Program-made: the position numbers and the translations under genes | Shown: one piece after another, positions 17,880 through 27,066 of the stretch | How the letters are laid out: the number at the start of each line of letters is the position of its first letter | How positions within the stretch are numbered: the stretch's first letter is position 1 | The notes under the pieces: model-generated | The model's input: the letters and a program-made list of their open reading frames with translations, nothing else | What the model was told of the DNA's origin: nothing | The model's database searches: none | From: Acidobacteriota bacterium | GTDB taxonomy: Bacteria > Acidobacteriota > Blastocatellia > Pyrinomonadales > Pyrinomonadaceae | Direction: 5' to 3' | Length of the DNA: 64,000 nucleotides | NCBI GenBank assembly: GCA_019639175.1 | Contig: JAHBSK010000002.1 | Span: 310,001-374,000, forward strand

Positions 17880-17956
17880 TGGAAGAAACCATAAAGTTTT
17901 CAGAACAATACTATTACAACACTTTGAAGATAGGAATAACAATTCCTATCACCTAG
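17879..17956 (+). pseudogene. Possible truncated ORF after the DUF5678 gene
   Basis: GTG 17879 overlaps the DUF5678 stop and opens a 25-codon frame (VEETIKFSEQYYYNTLKIGI...) that ends abruptly at 17956. The translational overlap suggests the start of a second gene that has been lost. I do not recognise the family. Confidence 0.25.
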
Positions 17957-18072
17957 CTGATGGGATGGAATGTGGCGGCTGATCGCTTCAACGGACGGTT
18001 TCACTATACGACCCCGTGGCCTCGACCGCCGATAACTTTATTTTGAGAGCGTAAAAGTAAGGAGTTTTTATT

Positions 18073-19023
18073 GTGAACAGAGGTTTTATGTTCAGGTCAT
18101 TTGCGGCTGCATTATTTTTGGTGACAGCCGTTGTTTTGGGGCAGGCACAGACGGCAGGGTCGGCGGTCAGCACGCCGAAGTCAACTTATTTTGATGCCGG
18201 ACAGCTGTTGAAGGATATCGAATATCTCTCGTCGGACGAACTAGAGGGGCGTTCGGCTGATCTGCCGTCAATGGCAAAGGCTCGGGAGTATGTTGAAAAG
18301 CGTTTTCGTGAAACCGGCTTGCAGCCGATGGGCGAAACGTACAAACAGGAATTTGAATTTTCGCCGAGGCGTACTGAGACAAAGCTGAAGGGTGTGAATT
18401 TCATTGGCCGGATCAAGGGAAAAAAGTGGGCGGACAAATACATTGTGATTACGGCTCATTACGATCACGACGGCATACGCAATGGTCAGATATACAACGG
18501 TGCGGATGATAATGCTTCGGGAACGGCGGCGCTGTTTGCGCTGGCAAAATATTTCAGCGGGAAGAAGCCCAATCACACACTTGTTTTCGTCGCTTTTGAC
18601 GCCGAGGAAAAGGGATTGGTCGGCGCAAGGCATTTTGTTGCCAATCTGCCGATAGCAAAAGAATCCATCTTGCTGAACGTGAACATGGACATGATCTCGC
18701 GCAGCGACAAGAATGAGCTTTACGCTGCCGGGACGTTCCATTATCCGCAGTTCAAACCGGCTCTGGAAAAAGCGCAGAAAAAAGCAAAGATCAAACTGTG
18801 GCTCGGCCACGATGTTGCCGGAACTGGCCGCGACGATTGGACGTTCCAGTCAGATCAGGGAGCGTTTCACCGCGAAAAGATCCCGTTCATCTATTTCGGC
18901 GTCGAGGATCACGAAGATTACCACAAACCGACCGACGATTTTGAACGCATCCACCCGGAATTTTACGTCCGTGCGGTCGAGACGGTGATAGAAGCGGTAA
19001 AGGAATTGGATCGGCAGAAGTAG
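18073..19023 (+). CDS. Exported M28-family metallopeptidase
   Basis: A 316-residue zinc peptidase with a signal peptide (about residues 1-25). M28 metal ligands are visible: His in TAHYDHDG (around 126), Asp in NGADDNASGTAAL, Glu pair in FDAEEKGLVG (EE), Asp in VNMDMISR and His near the end in EDHEDYHKPTDDF. It probably acts as an aminopeptidase in the periplasm or outside the cell. The start is GTG 18073, supported by AAGGAG at the right distance. Confidence 0.92.
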   Translation: MNRGFMFRSFAAALFLVTAVVLGQAQTAGSAVSTPKSTYFDAGQLLKDIEYLSSDELEGRSADLPSMAKAREYVEKRFRETGLQPMGETYKQEFEFSPRRTETKLKGVNFIGRIKGKKWADKYIVITAHYDHDGIRNGQIYNGADDNASGTAALFALAKYFSGKKPNHTLVFVAFDAEEKGLVGARHFVANLPIAKESILLNVNMDMISRSDKNELYAAGTFHYPQFKPALEKAQKKAKIKLWLGHDVAGTGRDDWTFQSDQGAFHREKIPFIYFGVEDHEDYHKPTDDFERIHPEFYVRAVETVIEAVKELDRQK

Positions 19024-19065
19024 CTAAGTTTAAAAACTAACAGTGCCTTTTATAAATAATAATCA

Positions 19066-19156
19066 TTCTGTGTCTTCATCTGTGTTTTCTGTGGTAGAAA
19101 GATCTTTAAGACGGGAACACAGATTTCACAGAATTAGGACACAGAAACACACAGAT
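19066..19156. repeat. CACAGA-type imperfect inverted repeat, copy 1
   Basis: The left arm (19066-19095) is made of TTCTGTGTC/TTCATCTGTG/TTTTCTGTGGT words. The right arm (19116-19146, running on to 19156) is its approximate reverse complement built of CACAGA words. The spacer is about 20 bp. The transcript could form a long hairpin. Confidence 0.8.
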
Positions 19157-19214
19157 AAAAGGATTAAGGAATATGCTGCAAGCAAGGTAGAAAAACGAGG
19201 TAGATCCGGTTTTG

Positions 19215-19306
19215 TTCTGTGTCTTCATCTGTGTTTTCTGTGGTCAAAAAATATTGAAGAAAGGAACACAAAATTCACAGAGACCGGACACAGAAAAAAC
19301 ACAGAT
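19215..19306. repeat. CACAGA-type imperfect inverted repeat, copy 2
   Basis: Arms 19215-19244 (identical to the left arm of copy 1 at 19066-19095) and 19265-19306. The right arm ends two bases before the ATG of the GxxExxY gene, so the repeat is effectively its leader. Confidence 0.8.
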
Positions 19307-19307
19307 T

Positions 19308-19733
19308 ATGAATGATGAGAGAAACTTTGATCCAAAAGATGAACACGGGGCGAAACCGTCTCAGTATATTCTTGAGGATGAAACTTATGCCATTGTCGGG
19401 GCAGCTTTGGATGTCTATCATCGTTTGGGAACCGGTTTTGCCGAACCTGTCTATCAAGAAGCATTGGAAATTGAATTTGGTCTGAGGAATATACCTTTTG
19501 AACGCGAAAAATGGCTTCAGATCAGTTACAAGGGACGAGAGCTTAAAAAGCAATATAAAGCTGATTTCTTGTGTTACGGACAGATCATCGTAGAACTAAA
19601 AGCTCAGACGGCCATGTCTTCTATTGATTGGTCGCAGGTTATAAATTATTTGAAGGCCAGTAATTTAAGGGTTGGGCTTTTATTCAATTTTGGGCATCCG
19701 CGCTGGTTGGAGAAGAAACGATTGATCGTTTGA
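19308..19733 (+). CDS. GxxExxY protein (PDDEXK_3-like putative nuclease)
   Basis: A 141-residue protein. It has IVGAALDVYHRLGTGFAEPVYQEALEIEFGLRNIPFEREKWLQISYKG, containing the G-x-x-E-x-x-Y pattern (GFAEPVY), and a PDDEXK-like pair: Asp in YKADFLCYG (about residue 85) and ExK in IIVELKAQT (about 94-96), followed by VINYLKASNLRVGLLFNFG. The family has a restriction-endonuclease-like fold but no established function. The ATG at 19308 directly follows an inverted repeat, and more repeats flank the 3' side. An upstream-extended frame merely translates the repeat. Confidence 0.88.
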   Translation: MNDERNFDPKDEHGAKPSQYILEDETYAIVGAALDVYHRLGTGFAEPVYQEALEIEFGLRNIPFEREKWLQISYKGRELKKQYKADFLCYGQIIVELKAQTAMSSIDWSQVINYLKASNLRVGLLFNFGHPRWLEKKRLIV

Positions 19734-19739
19734 ACTTCT

Positions 19740-20105
19740 TTCTGTGTCTCCTCTCTGTGTTTTCTGTGTTCTAGAATTTTCACCACAGAATGCACAGAAA
19801 AAGGACACAGAAAAGCACGGAAAGAATGGTTTTACCGAGTAAAATCTGGATCGGCGGAATCAGTGTTTATGTTCTGTGTCTTCATCTGTGTGTTCTGTGA
19901 TCAAAGGATCTGATGGAACACAGAAGGCACAGAAAAGCACGGAAAGCATGGTTTGACCGAGTAAAATCTGGATCGGCGGAATCAGTGTTTATGTTCTGTG
20001 TCTTCATCTGTGTGTTCTGTGGTTAAAGGGTCTGATGGAACACAGAATGCACAGAAAAAGACACAGAAAAACACAGAAAGGATGGCTTGACCGCGTGAAG
20101 CACGG
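19740..20105. repeat. CACAGA-type inverted repeat plus a 122-bp tandem repeat
   Basis: One inverted repeat (arms about 19740-19771 and 19781-19818) is followed by a tandem duplication with a 122-bp period: 19806-19927 and 19928-20049, then a partial, diverged third copy to about 20105. Each unit holds a TTCTGTGTCTTCATCTGTG arm, a CACAGAA-rich arm and a unique spacer (ACCGAGTAAAATCTGGATCG). The copies are nearly identical, so the duplication is recent. There is no gene in this stretch. Confidence 0.85.
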
Positions 20106-20173
20106 GTTAGTCGATTATGAGGGGAATTGTTATTGAGTTCCTAATTCACAGATAAAGGCACATCGCATAATCA

Positions 20174-20851
20174 ATGAAATTCGAGTTAGAACCACATAAT
20201 CGAAATATTCCTGAGGGTGAATTATTGGCGGACCTAAAACGTGTTGCCAAAGAACTCGGTAAATCCGCCGTTACAATAGATGAGTACAATGAGCGTGGGA
20301 ATTACCATAGCAGCACCCTTTCAAGACGGTTTGGTTCTTGGATAAAGACTTTACAAGTCGCCGGACTTGAGAAAACAAGGAATCTCAATATTCCCAATGA
20401 GGATCTTTTCGAAAATTTGGCAGATGTTTGGACGAAATTAGGCCGACAGCCTAAGTACAGCGACCTCACATCTCTCACATCAAAGTTTTCTTCAGGTACG
20501 TACGAAAAAAGATTTGGAAGTTGGCGAAAAGGACTTGAGGAGTTTGTGAAGTGGGCTAATGAAAGTGATGAAACTTCGTTTAGTTCGAACAATTCTGTTG
20601 GAACAGCTATTTCTAAGGCTAAACACAGGACTCCGCGAAATGTGAACTACCGCTTGCGATTTTTGGTTATGAGAAGAGACAACTTCAAGTGTCGGATAAC
20701 AGGTCGGTCCCCTGCTACCGATCCAACGGTTGTACTTGAGGTTGACCACATAATACCTTGGGATAAAGGCGGTGAAACTGTATTAGAAAATCTCCAAACT
20801 CTCGCTAAGGAAATAAATATAGGAAAAAGTAACCTTGATATGAACGAATAG
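20174..20851 (+). CDS. HNH endonuclease with two homing-endonuclease-associated repeats
   Basis: A 225-residue protein. Two N-terminal HNH-associated repeats (about residues 14-60 and 75-120, each ending in RRFGSW/KRFGSW) are DNA-binding modules. The HNH domain (about 155-222) keeps VDHIIPWDKGGETVLENLQTL and NIGKSN, the catalytic His/Asn elements. The zinc-binding cysteines typical of close relatives (CxxC before and CxxC after) are mostly gone: FKCRITG keeps one, and LAKEIN has none. It lies right after the repeat array and may be part of an accessory island. Activity is uncertain. Confidence 0.83.
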   Translation: MKFELEPHNRNIPEGELLADLKRVAKELGKSAVTIDEYNERGNYHSSTLSRRFGSWIKTLQVAGLEKTRNLNIPNEDLFENLADVWTKLGRQPKYSDLTSLTSKFSSGTYEKRFGSWRKGLEEFVKWANESDETSFSSNNSVGTAISKAKHRTPRNVNYRLRFLVMRRDNFKCRITGRSPATDPTVVLEVDHIIPWDKGGETVLENLQTLAKEINIGKSNLDMNE

Positions 20852-20905
20852 CAGTTTTCTCAGACGGCCGCTCTGAAACTTGCTTTATTAAATGATTTAA
20901 AATTT

Positions 20906-22507
20906 ATGGCATTGCAACTACGCAGAAAAACGCACGAATCGATCGTGTATATAGATAAGGATTCGGCGCCGAGGATAATGCCTTTTGGCGAGGATTTTAT
21001 TATTGAGGATATTCCCGTGGGGACGCGGGTGATATATCCTAATCCGCCGATCAAGGGTTTGCCTAATCGCGAGGCGGCGATACGCTATGCGGTCAATCAT
21101 CCGCTGGAGATGGAACCGCTTTACGCGCTGCTCGAACCGGGAATGCGCGTGACGATAGCGATGGATGACATCTCACTGCCGCTGCCGCCGATGCAGACAC
21201 CCGATCTGCGCCAGACGATGCTTGAGGTTGTTTTGGACATGTGCGCGGCAAACGGCGTGGATGACGTGCATCTGATCATAGCAAATTCGCTGCACCGCAA
21301 GATGACCGAATGGGAAATGAAGCGGATGGTCGGCGACGCGATCTTCGACGAATTTTACCCTGACCGCTATTACAATCACGACGCCGAGGACGACGACAAT
21401 CTCGTCACCATCGGCCATACGCGACACGATGAGCCGCTGCGCGTAAACAAACGCGCTATCGAGAGCGACCTGCTTATTTACCTGAACATCAATCTTGTCC
21501 CGATGGACGGCGGGCATAAATCGGTCGCCGTCGGCCTGTGCGATTACGAGAGCCTGCGTGCGCATCACGAGCCGCAGACCATTCGGGACAGCGATTCTTA
21601 TATGGATCCGCCCGCGTCTGAGCTTAATCACAAGGTCATTCGACTTGGAAAACTGGTTGATGAACATTGCAAGGTGTTTCATATCGAAACCGCTCTGAAC
21701 AACAAAATGTTTCCCGAAGGCTATGACATTCTTACGCGAAACGAGGACGAGTTCTCGTTCGCCGACCGCCTGAAATGGGAAGCGATGAAACGCACCTTCT
21801 CAAAACTGCCGCGAACGGCTAGGCGAAAGATGCTTCACGCGATTCCGGCGGCGTATGAACTGATCGGCTGTTACGCGGGAAAGACCGAACCGGTGCATGA
21901 AAAGATCCTCGAACTGAACTACCGGCAATACGAGATACCCGTAAAAGGGCAATGCGACATTCTGATCTCCGGCATTCCCGACATCTCACCGTACAACGTC
22001 TATTCGGCGCTCAATCCGCTGTTGGTGCAGGTGATGGCGCTCGGATATCACTTCAATATGTATCGGAATAAGCCGCTGCTCAGAAAAGGCGGCGTGATGA
22101 TAATAACGCATCCGTGCTTTGATGAATTTGACCACAAATTTCACCCAAGCTATATCGAATTTTTCCATCGGCTGCTGCCCGAATCGCGCGATGCGTTTTA
22201 TCTGCGTGAAAAATACGAGCGCGAATTTGCGACCAATCCGGCTTACGTTGAGATGTATCGACGCGGCAACGCCTATCATGGAGCGCACGCTTTCTTTATG
22301 TGGTATTGGGGCGAGAACGGCCGCCAGCATGTTGGCAAGGTCATCGTCGCCGGAGCCGAAAACGCCCACGTTCCCGAAATGCTCGGCTGGGAACGTGCCG
22401 ACAACCTGACCGAAGCCGTCGCCATGGCTCGCAGCTACATGGGCCGCAACGCCGAAATAACAATGCTCCATCAGCCGATGATCGGACTGTGCAGTGTGAG
22501 CGATTAA
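20906..22507 (+). CDS. LarA-like protein (lactate racemase N-terminal domain, DUF2088)
   Basis: A 533-residue protein with the LarA-type N-terminal domain: [29 protein letters not shown] (about residues 72-100), a [26 protein letters not shown] segment, and [26 protein letters not shown], which resembles the region that holds the nickel-pincer cofactor in LarA. The C-terminal part is longer than LarA, and the true substrate is unknown; relatives racemise or epimerise 2-hydroxyacids. No larB/larC/larE genes are near, so either they lie elsewhere or the protein no longer uses the cofactor. Confidence 0.8.
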   Translation: MALQLRRKTHESIVYIDKDSAPRIMPFGEDFIIEDIPVGTRVIYPNPPIKGLPNREAAIRYAVNHPLEMEPLYALLEPGMRVTIAMDDISLPLPPMQTPDLRQTMLEVVLDMCAANGVDDVHLIIANSLHRKMTEWEMKRMVGDAIFDEFYPDRYYNHDAEDDDNLVTIGHTRHDEPLRVNKRAIESDLLIYLNINLVPMDGGHKSVAVGLCDYESLRAHHEPQTIRDSDSYMDPPASELNHKVIRLGKLVDEHCKVFHIETALNNKMFPEGYDILTRNEDEFSFADRLKWEAMKRTFSKLPRTARRKMLHAIPAAYELIGCYAGKTEPVHEKILELNYRQYEIPVKGQCDILISGIPDISPYNVYSALNPLLVQVMALGYHFNMYRNKPLLRKGGVMIITHPCFDEFDHKFHPSYIEFFHRLLPESRDAFYLREKYEREFATNPAYVEMYRRGNAYHGAHAFFMWYWGENGRQHVGKVIVAGAENAHVPEMLGWERADNLTEAVAMARSYMGRNAEITMLHQPMIGLCSVSD

Positions 22508-22544
22508 CAGAAATAGGGCGTCAGCCCGGAAAACGGTTACAAAA

Positions 22545-24563
22545 ATGGCAAGATCGCCTAAAAAGGCATACAGATTTGGTGAGTTTACTCTTATCCCGGA
22601 CGAAGGCTTGCTTCGTAAGGGCGAAGAGAATATCCATCTCCAGCGCAAGGTCTTCGACCTGCTTGTCTTGCTGATCGAAGATCACGGCAGCCTTGTTACA
22701 AAAGACGAGATCATCGAACTGATCTGGAATGACGCCTATGTCGATGAGGCTGCCGTTTCGCGGTCGGTCTGGGCGATCAGAAATGCTTTGGGTGAGGATT
22801 CAAGGTCGCCGCGATTCATCCATACCGTGCCGAAACGGGGATACAGGTTTGTCGGCGAGATCGAGACCTTGACCTTAGGGGAATCGGAACCTGTCCAGGG
22901 TGCTGCCGGTGATGGGAAAGGCCGTATTTCAGCTAATGAGGATCAATCGGGTTCTGATCTGAGCAGGCATCTATCCGAAGAAGCGGACGCTGCCGAAGTT
23001 CGATCTGGAACAGCGGCTGCTGCATTGCGAACGCGTAAGGAAAAAGCTGCGGTGGAACCGGTAATGCCTGCGGATGAAGATCCGGTCGCGGGAGTATCGC
23101 GAAAATATACGACGATAGCCGCGGTAATTATTGTGACAGCCGTGTTGGCGGGAGCATATGCGGCCTACCGCCAGTATTTTTTGGTAAAAAAGATCGAGTC
23201 GGTCGCGATAATGCCATTTGCCAATCAGACGGGCGACCCCGATATCGAATATCTCAGCGACGGCATTACTGAAACGCTTATTGCAACGTTATCCGAATTG
23301 CCGGAGGTCACGGTCAAGCCGAGATCGACCGTTTTTCGGTATAAGGGCATGGAGACCGATCCGCGTGAACTTGCCGCCGACCTGAAGGTAGATGCGATAC
23401 TCACGGGCCGTATAACAAAACGCGGGAATGAGCTGTTGTTCTTTGTCGAACTGGCGGACACAAATGCCGATAAGGTCGTGTGGAGCGGCCAGTACAAGCG
23501 TGTGCCATCTGAGCTGGCGTCGCTTGAGCCTGAAATGGTCCGCGACCTGACGGACAAACTGCGGATCGAATTGTCGGGCGACGACCGTCAAAAGATATCG
23601 CGGCGATACACATCAGATCCGGAGGCCTATCAACTGTATCTGCACGGACGGTACGAATGGAATAAATTTTCAACGGAAGGGCTGACCAAGAGCGCCGAAT
23701 ACTTTGAGCGTGCCGTTCAGGCCGATCCGACATATGCGCTCGCATATTCCGGCCTGGCAGATGCCTACATAAATCTTGGTGTCGATCATGTTTCGCCGAC
23801 ATCTGTGATGGCAAAGGCCCGGATAGCGGCGCTGCAGGCCATCGCGCTCGACAATTCGCTGGCAGAGGCTCATACATCACTTGGGTCGTATCGGATGTTC
23901 TATGAATGGGACATGCGAGAGGCGGAAAAAGAGTATTTGCTGGCGATCAGCCTTGATCCGCGATATGCGAACGCCCGGCATTTTTACAGCCATTGCCTGA
24001 TGTTTTCAGGCAGGCCGGATGAGGCGATAAAAGAAATGCGTACGGCTGTCGATCTGGAGCCGCTTTCGTTTGTCAATAATGCCGAACTTGGCTGGACATA
24101 TTATCTTGCAGGCCGGCATGACGAGGCGACCGAACAGTTGCGGAAGACGATAGAAATGGACCCGTCATCAGCGTACGGACATTGGATGCTCGGGACGGTG
24201 CAGGTCGAGACGGGTGATTTTGAAGCGGCCAAAGCATCGCTTACCGAAGGAGTGCGGTTGGCTCCCGATTGGCAGGAGGCTGGCCTGATGCTGGCCTATA
24301 CGTATGCAAAGGCCGGTGAAAGAACCAATGCCGAAGCGTTGCTTGGCAAATTATTGGATTCGGCGGAAAAGACCTATGTCAATCCCGTTCTTATTGCTGC
24401 TGTTTACGCCGCTCTTAACGATAATGACCGGGCAATAGAATGGCTGGAAAAAGGGTATCGTGAAAAAAGCTCCTGGATGAGCTGGATCGCCATTGAGCCG
24501 ATGCTTGCCTCGCTGAGGCCCGACCCGCGCTTTCAGGGCCTGGTCAGGCGCGTAGGTAAATAG
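22545..24563 (+). CDS. CadC-like winged-helix protein with TolB-like region and TPR repeats
   Basis: A 672-residue membrane regulator. Residues about 8-105 form an OmpR/CadC-type winged helix (YRFGEFTLIPDEGLLRKGEE...RFIHTVPKRGYRFVGEI). A hydrophobic segment follows around 189-209. Next comes a segment typical of this family (SVAIMPFANQTGDPDIEYLSDGITETLIATLSELPEVTVKPRSTVFRYKG), and then about 300 residues of tetratricopeptide repeats. Such proteins are abundant in Acidobacteriota and probably sense periplasmic signals and act on promoters from the membrane. The target is unknown. Confidence 0.9.
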   Translation: MARSPKKAYRFGEFTLIPDEGLLRKGEENIHLQRKVFDLLVLLIEDHGSLVTKDEIIELIWNDAYVDEAAVSRSVWAIRNALGEDSRSPRFIHTVPKRGYRFVGEIETLTLGESEPVQGAAGDGKGRISANEDQSGSDLSRHLSEEADAAEVRSGTAAAALRTRKEKAAVEPVMPADEDPVAGVSRKYTTIAAVIIVTAVLAGAYAAYRQYFLVKKIESVAIMPFANQTGDPDIEYLSDGITETLIATLSELPEVTVKPRSTVFRYKGMETDPRELAADLKVDAILTGRITKRGNELLFFVELADTNADKVVWSGQYKRVPSELASLEPEMVRDLTDKLRIELSGDDRQKISRRYTSDPEAYQLYLHGRYEWNKFSTEGLTKSAEYFERAVQADPTYALAYSGLADAYINLGVDHVSPTSVMAKARIAALQAIALDNSLAEAHTSLGSYRMFYEWDMREAEKEYLLAISLDPRYANARHFYSHCLMFSGRPDEAIKEMRTAVDLEPLSFVNNAELGWTYYLAGRHDEATEQLRKTIEMDPSSAYGHWMLGTVQVETGDFEAAKASLTEGVRLAPDWQEAGLMLAYTYAKAGERTNAEALLGKLLDSAEKTYVNPVLIAAVYAALNDNDRAIEWLEKGYREKSSWMSWIAIEPMLASLRPDPRFQGLVRRVGK

Positions 24564-24685
24564 GCCGAGCGTTGCGAAAAGGCTTATTCGCGTTGAGGCC
24601 CCGCAAATAATGCAGCCTTATAAAGGGCGTCGGGGATGGTGAGGAATTCTATTTAAGGTAATGGATCTGCGGCTTTAGAGATAGT

Positions 24686-25271
24686 ATGGCAACAAAACCG
24701 AAACAAAGCACAGCTCTTGTCGTAACTAGGGATATCGACGACAAAATTTATCTTATTCGCGGCCAGCGTGTGATGTTGGACAGCGATCTGGCTGTTGTTT
24801 ATCAGGTTGAAACCAAGATACTGAACCGTGCGGTTAAGAGGAACCTCGGACGGTTTCCTGCTGACTTTATTTTTCAGCTTACTGAGGAAGAAATGAGCAG
24901 CTTGAGGCGCCAAATTGGCACCTCAAGTTCTGCTCACGGCGGTCGTCGATATTTACCTTATGTCTTCACAGAACACGGAGCGGTAATGCTTGCAAGCGTT
25001 CTGAACAGCCCGACGGCGGTTGAGGCGAGTATCGGAGGTTGTCCGTGCTTTCGTCAAGATGCGGTCGGTTTTGGCGTTGCACAAAGACCTTGCCAAAAAG
25101 ATTGAGCGGCTTGCAAAAGTGGCGGTCGATCACGAGAACGAATTTGAGGTCGTGTGGGAACTGCTGGGCGACATAATGCGCGACCCCAAACACCTGAAAC
25201 GCAAGATCGGTTTTGTAGAAACCAAACAAAAAAAGACAACAGCGACACGCTCGCAAGGAAGAAAGAAATGA
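24686..25271 (+). pseudogene. ORF6N-domain protein gene with a frameshift
   Basis: The frame from ATG 24686 encodes an ORF6N domain (DKIYLIRGQRVMLDSDLAVVYQVETKILNRAVKRNLGRFPADFIFQLTEEE, then YVFTEHGAVMLASVLNSPTAVEASI). At about 25034 coding shifts to the next frame, which continues the family C-terminus (VVRAFVKMRSVLALHKDLAKKIERL...) to 25271. One extra G in ATCGGAGG explains it. ORF6N proteins are DNA-binding domains common in phages and mobile islands. The original frame runs on to a stop at 25105. Confidence 0.8.
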
Positions 25272-25432
25272 CAGAGTTACAGTTAGGAAAATACGAGTTT
25301 TATCCGTATGAGTTTGATAAGGAGAAAACGCAGGATTTGGAAGAAATCGTAAGGCGACGGGAGGAGAAAAAAGGAGTAAGCCAGCATCGAAAAGACAAAC
25401 TTGTTCAACAAAGAGGTAAGAAAAAAGTCTAA
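25268..25432 (+). CDS. Small charged hypothetical protein
   Basis: A 54-residue, Lys/Glu-rich, helical peptide starting MTELQLGKYEFYPYEFDKEK. Its ATG at 25268 overlaps the stop of the ORF6N gene (ATGA), which suggests translational coupling with that gene. No family is recognised. Confidence 0.4.
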   Translation: MTELQLGKYEFYPYEFDKEKTQDLEEIVRRREEKKGVSQHRKDKLVQQRGKKKV

Positions 25433-25433
25433 T

Positions 25434-25859
25434 ATGTTTGAGATCGAATTTAATGAGCCGTTTTATTCCGTTTGTACTTGTTGTGGTTCAAATACTACTT
25501 CACTTACAAGATTCGTCAAACGAGATGGGAATGCGTATGCGGTTTACTACGCCTTTTTTACTGAAGGACATTCGGGTTTGACTGGTTTGGTAAGCATTGG
25601 TGAATGGGGAATCGAGGAAATTCCAAAGGACAGATATGCATTTGGGTTCGATATGATGGTGACGGGCGAGAGTTATCGAGCAATGATCATAAATGCCGAG
25701 AACACCCCTTGGGGTAAAGCAGATATCCTTGGTCAAAAGCTAACTCGCGAAGAGGCGATGTTACATCCTTGGCTGAAAGATGTTTACGAAATAATTGATT
25801 TGATGGCAGATCAGGATGATGAAGTCCGTGGATTTTTCGGGCAAGAGATTGTTCACTAA
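25434..25859 (+). CDS. Hypothetical protein with an N-terminal CxCC motif
   Basis: A 141-residue soluble protein. It begins MFEIEFNEPFYSVCTCCGSNTTSLTRFVKRDGNAYAVYYAFFTEGHSG, with a Cys cluster that may bind zinc, and ends with an acidic stretch. I recall similar uncharacterised small proteins scattered in bacteria but cannot name a family. ATG 25434 follows the small ORF by one base. Confidence 0.6.
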   Translation: MFEIEFNEPFYSVCTCCGSNTTSLTRFVKRDGNAYAVYYAFFTEGHSGLTGLVSIGEWGIEEIPKDRYAFGFDMMVTGESYRAMIINAENTPWGKADILGQKLTREEAMLHPWLKDVYEIIDLMADQDDEVRGFFGQEIVH

Positions 25860-25865
25860 GTTGTA

Positions 25866-25913
25866 ATGAAACTATCACCAACAGAGATATTTAAGGGCAA
25901 GACGATATTTTAA
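25866..25913 (+). pseudogene. Remnant copy of the 5' end of the reductase-ligase gene at 27067
   Basis: ATG 25866 opens MKLSPTEIFKGKTIF and stops at 25913. The first 46 bases match the start of the large gene at 27067 (MKLSPTEIFKGKKIF) at 41 positions, with four of the five differences synonymous. It looks like the original gene start, cut off when the DUF1016 gene was inserted. Confidence 0.75.
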
Positions 25914-25932
25914 CGACATAGAAAATAAATTT

Positions 25933-26991
25933 GTGAAAACTAAAATTTCAACCAAAAATAAGGACGGTTCGCTTAAAACGAACGAGGTTTTGTTTGATGA
26001 GATACGCAGTTTGATCGAGGAAACTCGTTCCAGGGTCGCCAGTACGGTCAATTCGGCACTCGTTTTGATGAACTGGCACATCGGCAAACGCATCAATGAC
26101 GAGATCCTGCAAAATAAGCGGGCGGAATATGGAAATGAAATTGTTGTGACGTTGTCACAACAATTGACTGCTGAATATGGCAAAGGTTTTACTCGAGCTA
26201 ACTTGTTTAGAATGGTGCAGTTTGCTGAGATTTATCCTGACATCGAAATTGTCGCGTCACTGACGCGACAATTGACGTGGACGCATGTTGTCGAGCTTCT
26301 CCCAATCAAAGACCAGCTAAAACGTGACTTTTACGCCGAAATGTGCCGGATCGAGCGTTGGAATGTTCGCACTTTACGCGGGAAGATTCAGGGAATGCTC
26401 TTTGAGCGCACCGCGATCTCCCGCAAGCCTGAAGAGACGATTAAAACCGAACTCGCCGAACTTCGCGATGAAGATAAGCTGACGACCGACCTCGTTTTTC
26501 GCGACACATATTTCCTTGATTTTCTTGGTTTGAGTGATACTTTCAGCGAAAAAGATCTGGAAAATGCGATCCTAAGAGAGCTTGAAAGATTTTTGCTCGA
26601 ACTCGGTGTCGGGTTTGCGTTCGTTGCGCGGCAGAAGCGGATCACGGTTGACGGGGATGATTTTTATATTGATCTGCTGCTGTATCACAGGGAATTGCGC
26701 AGGCTGGTTGTTATCGAATTGAAGCTGGGTAAATTTATGCCCGCTGATCTTGGGCAGACCGAATTTTATTTGCGTTGGCTAGACAAATATGAACGCAAGC
26801 CTTGGGAAGAATCGCCGATCGGTTTGATCTTGTGTTCGGAGAGGTCAAAGGAACGAGTCGAATTATTGGCCCTGGATGGCCGCGATATAAAAGTAGCCGA
26901 TTATTGGACGCAGCTTCCCGACAAGAAATTGCTCGAACAGAAGCTGCACGAAGCCGTGATCATGGCGCATCGGCTCAGCGAGAGGGAATAA
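25933..26991 (+). CDS. DUF1016 / YhcG-family PDDEXK nuclease
   Basis: A 352-residue protein. The N-terminal DUF1016 region (VNSALVLMNWHIGKRINDEI, ...LSQQLTAEYGKGFTRANLFRMVQFAEIYPD...LTWTHVVELLPIKD) is followed by a PDDEXK-type nuclease domain, with Asp in DDFYIDLLLYHRELRRLVVIELK (about 243) and the ExK of IELKLG (about 262), then QTEFYLRWLDKYERKPWEESPIGLILC. The family occurs in mobile and defence-linked contexts; its role is unclear. The start is GTG 25933. It sits in a 1.2-kb insert bounded by a direct copy of the next gene's 5' end. Confidence 0.9.
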   Translation: MKTKISTKNKDGSLKTNEVLFDEIRSLIEETRSRVASTVNSALVLMNWHIGKRINDEILQNKRAEYGNEIVVTLSQQLTAEYGKGFTRANLFRMVQFAEIYPDIEIVASLTRQLTWTHVVELLPIKDQLKRDFYAEMCRIERWNVRTLRGKIQGMLFERTAISRKPEETIKTELAELRDEDKLTTDLVFRDTYFLDFLGLSDTFSEKDLENAILRELERFLLELGVGFAFVARQKRITVDGDDFYIDLLLYHRELRRLVVIELKLGKFMPADLGQTEFYLRWLDKYERKPWEESPIGLILCSERSKERVELLALDGRDIKVADYWTQLPDKKLLEQKLHEAVIMAHRLSERE

Positions 26992-27066
26992 CGCGGAACG
27001 CGGACATCTTTGTTCGCGCGTGGAATTTGGGAATGACTCGTGGACAAGGATGTCCGAGTTCTGATT

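Noticed and set aside
19043..19315. 90-codon frame before the GxxExxY gene
   Set aside because: It translates the CACAGA repeat words (HREHR-like peptides) and overlaps the true start region; not a gene.
19740..20105. CRISPR array
   Set aside because: The repeats are two 122-bp tandem copies with internal palindromes, not short regular repeats with unique spacers, and no cas genes are near.
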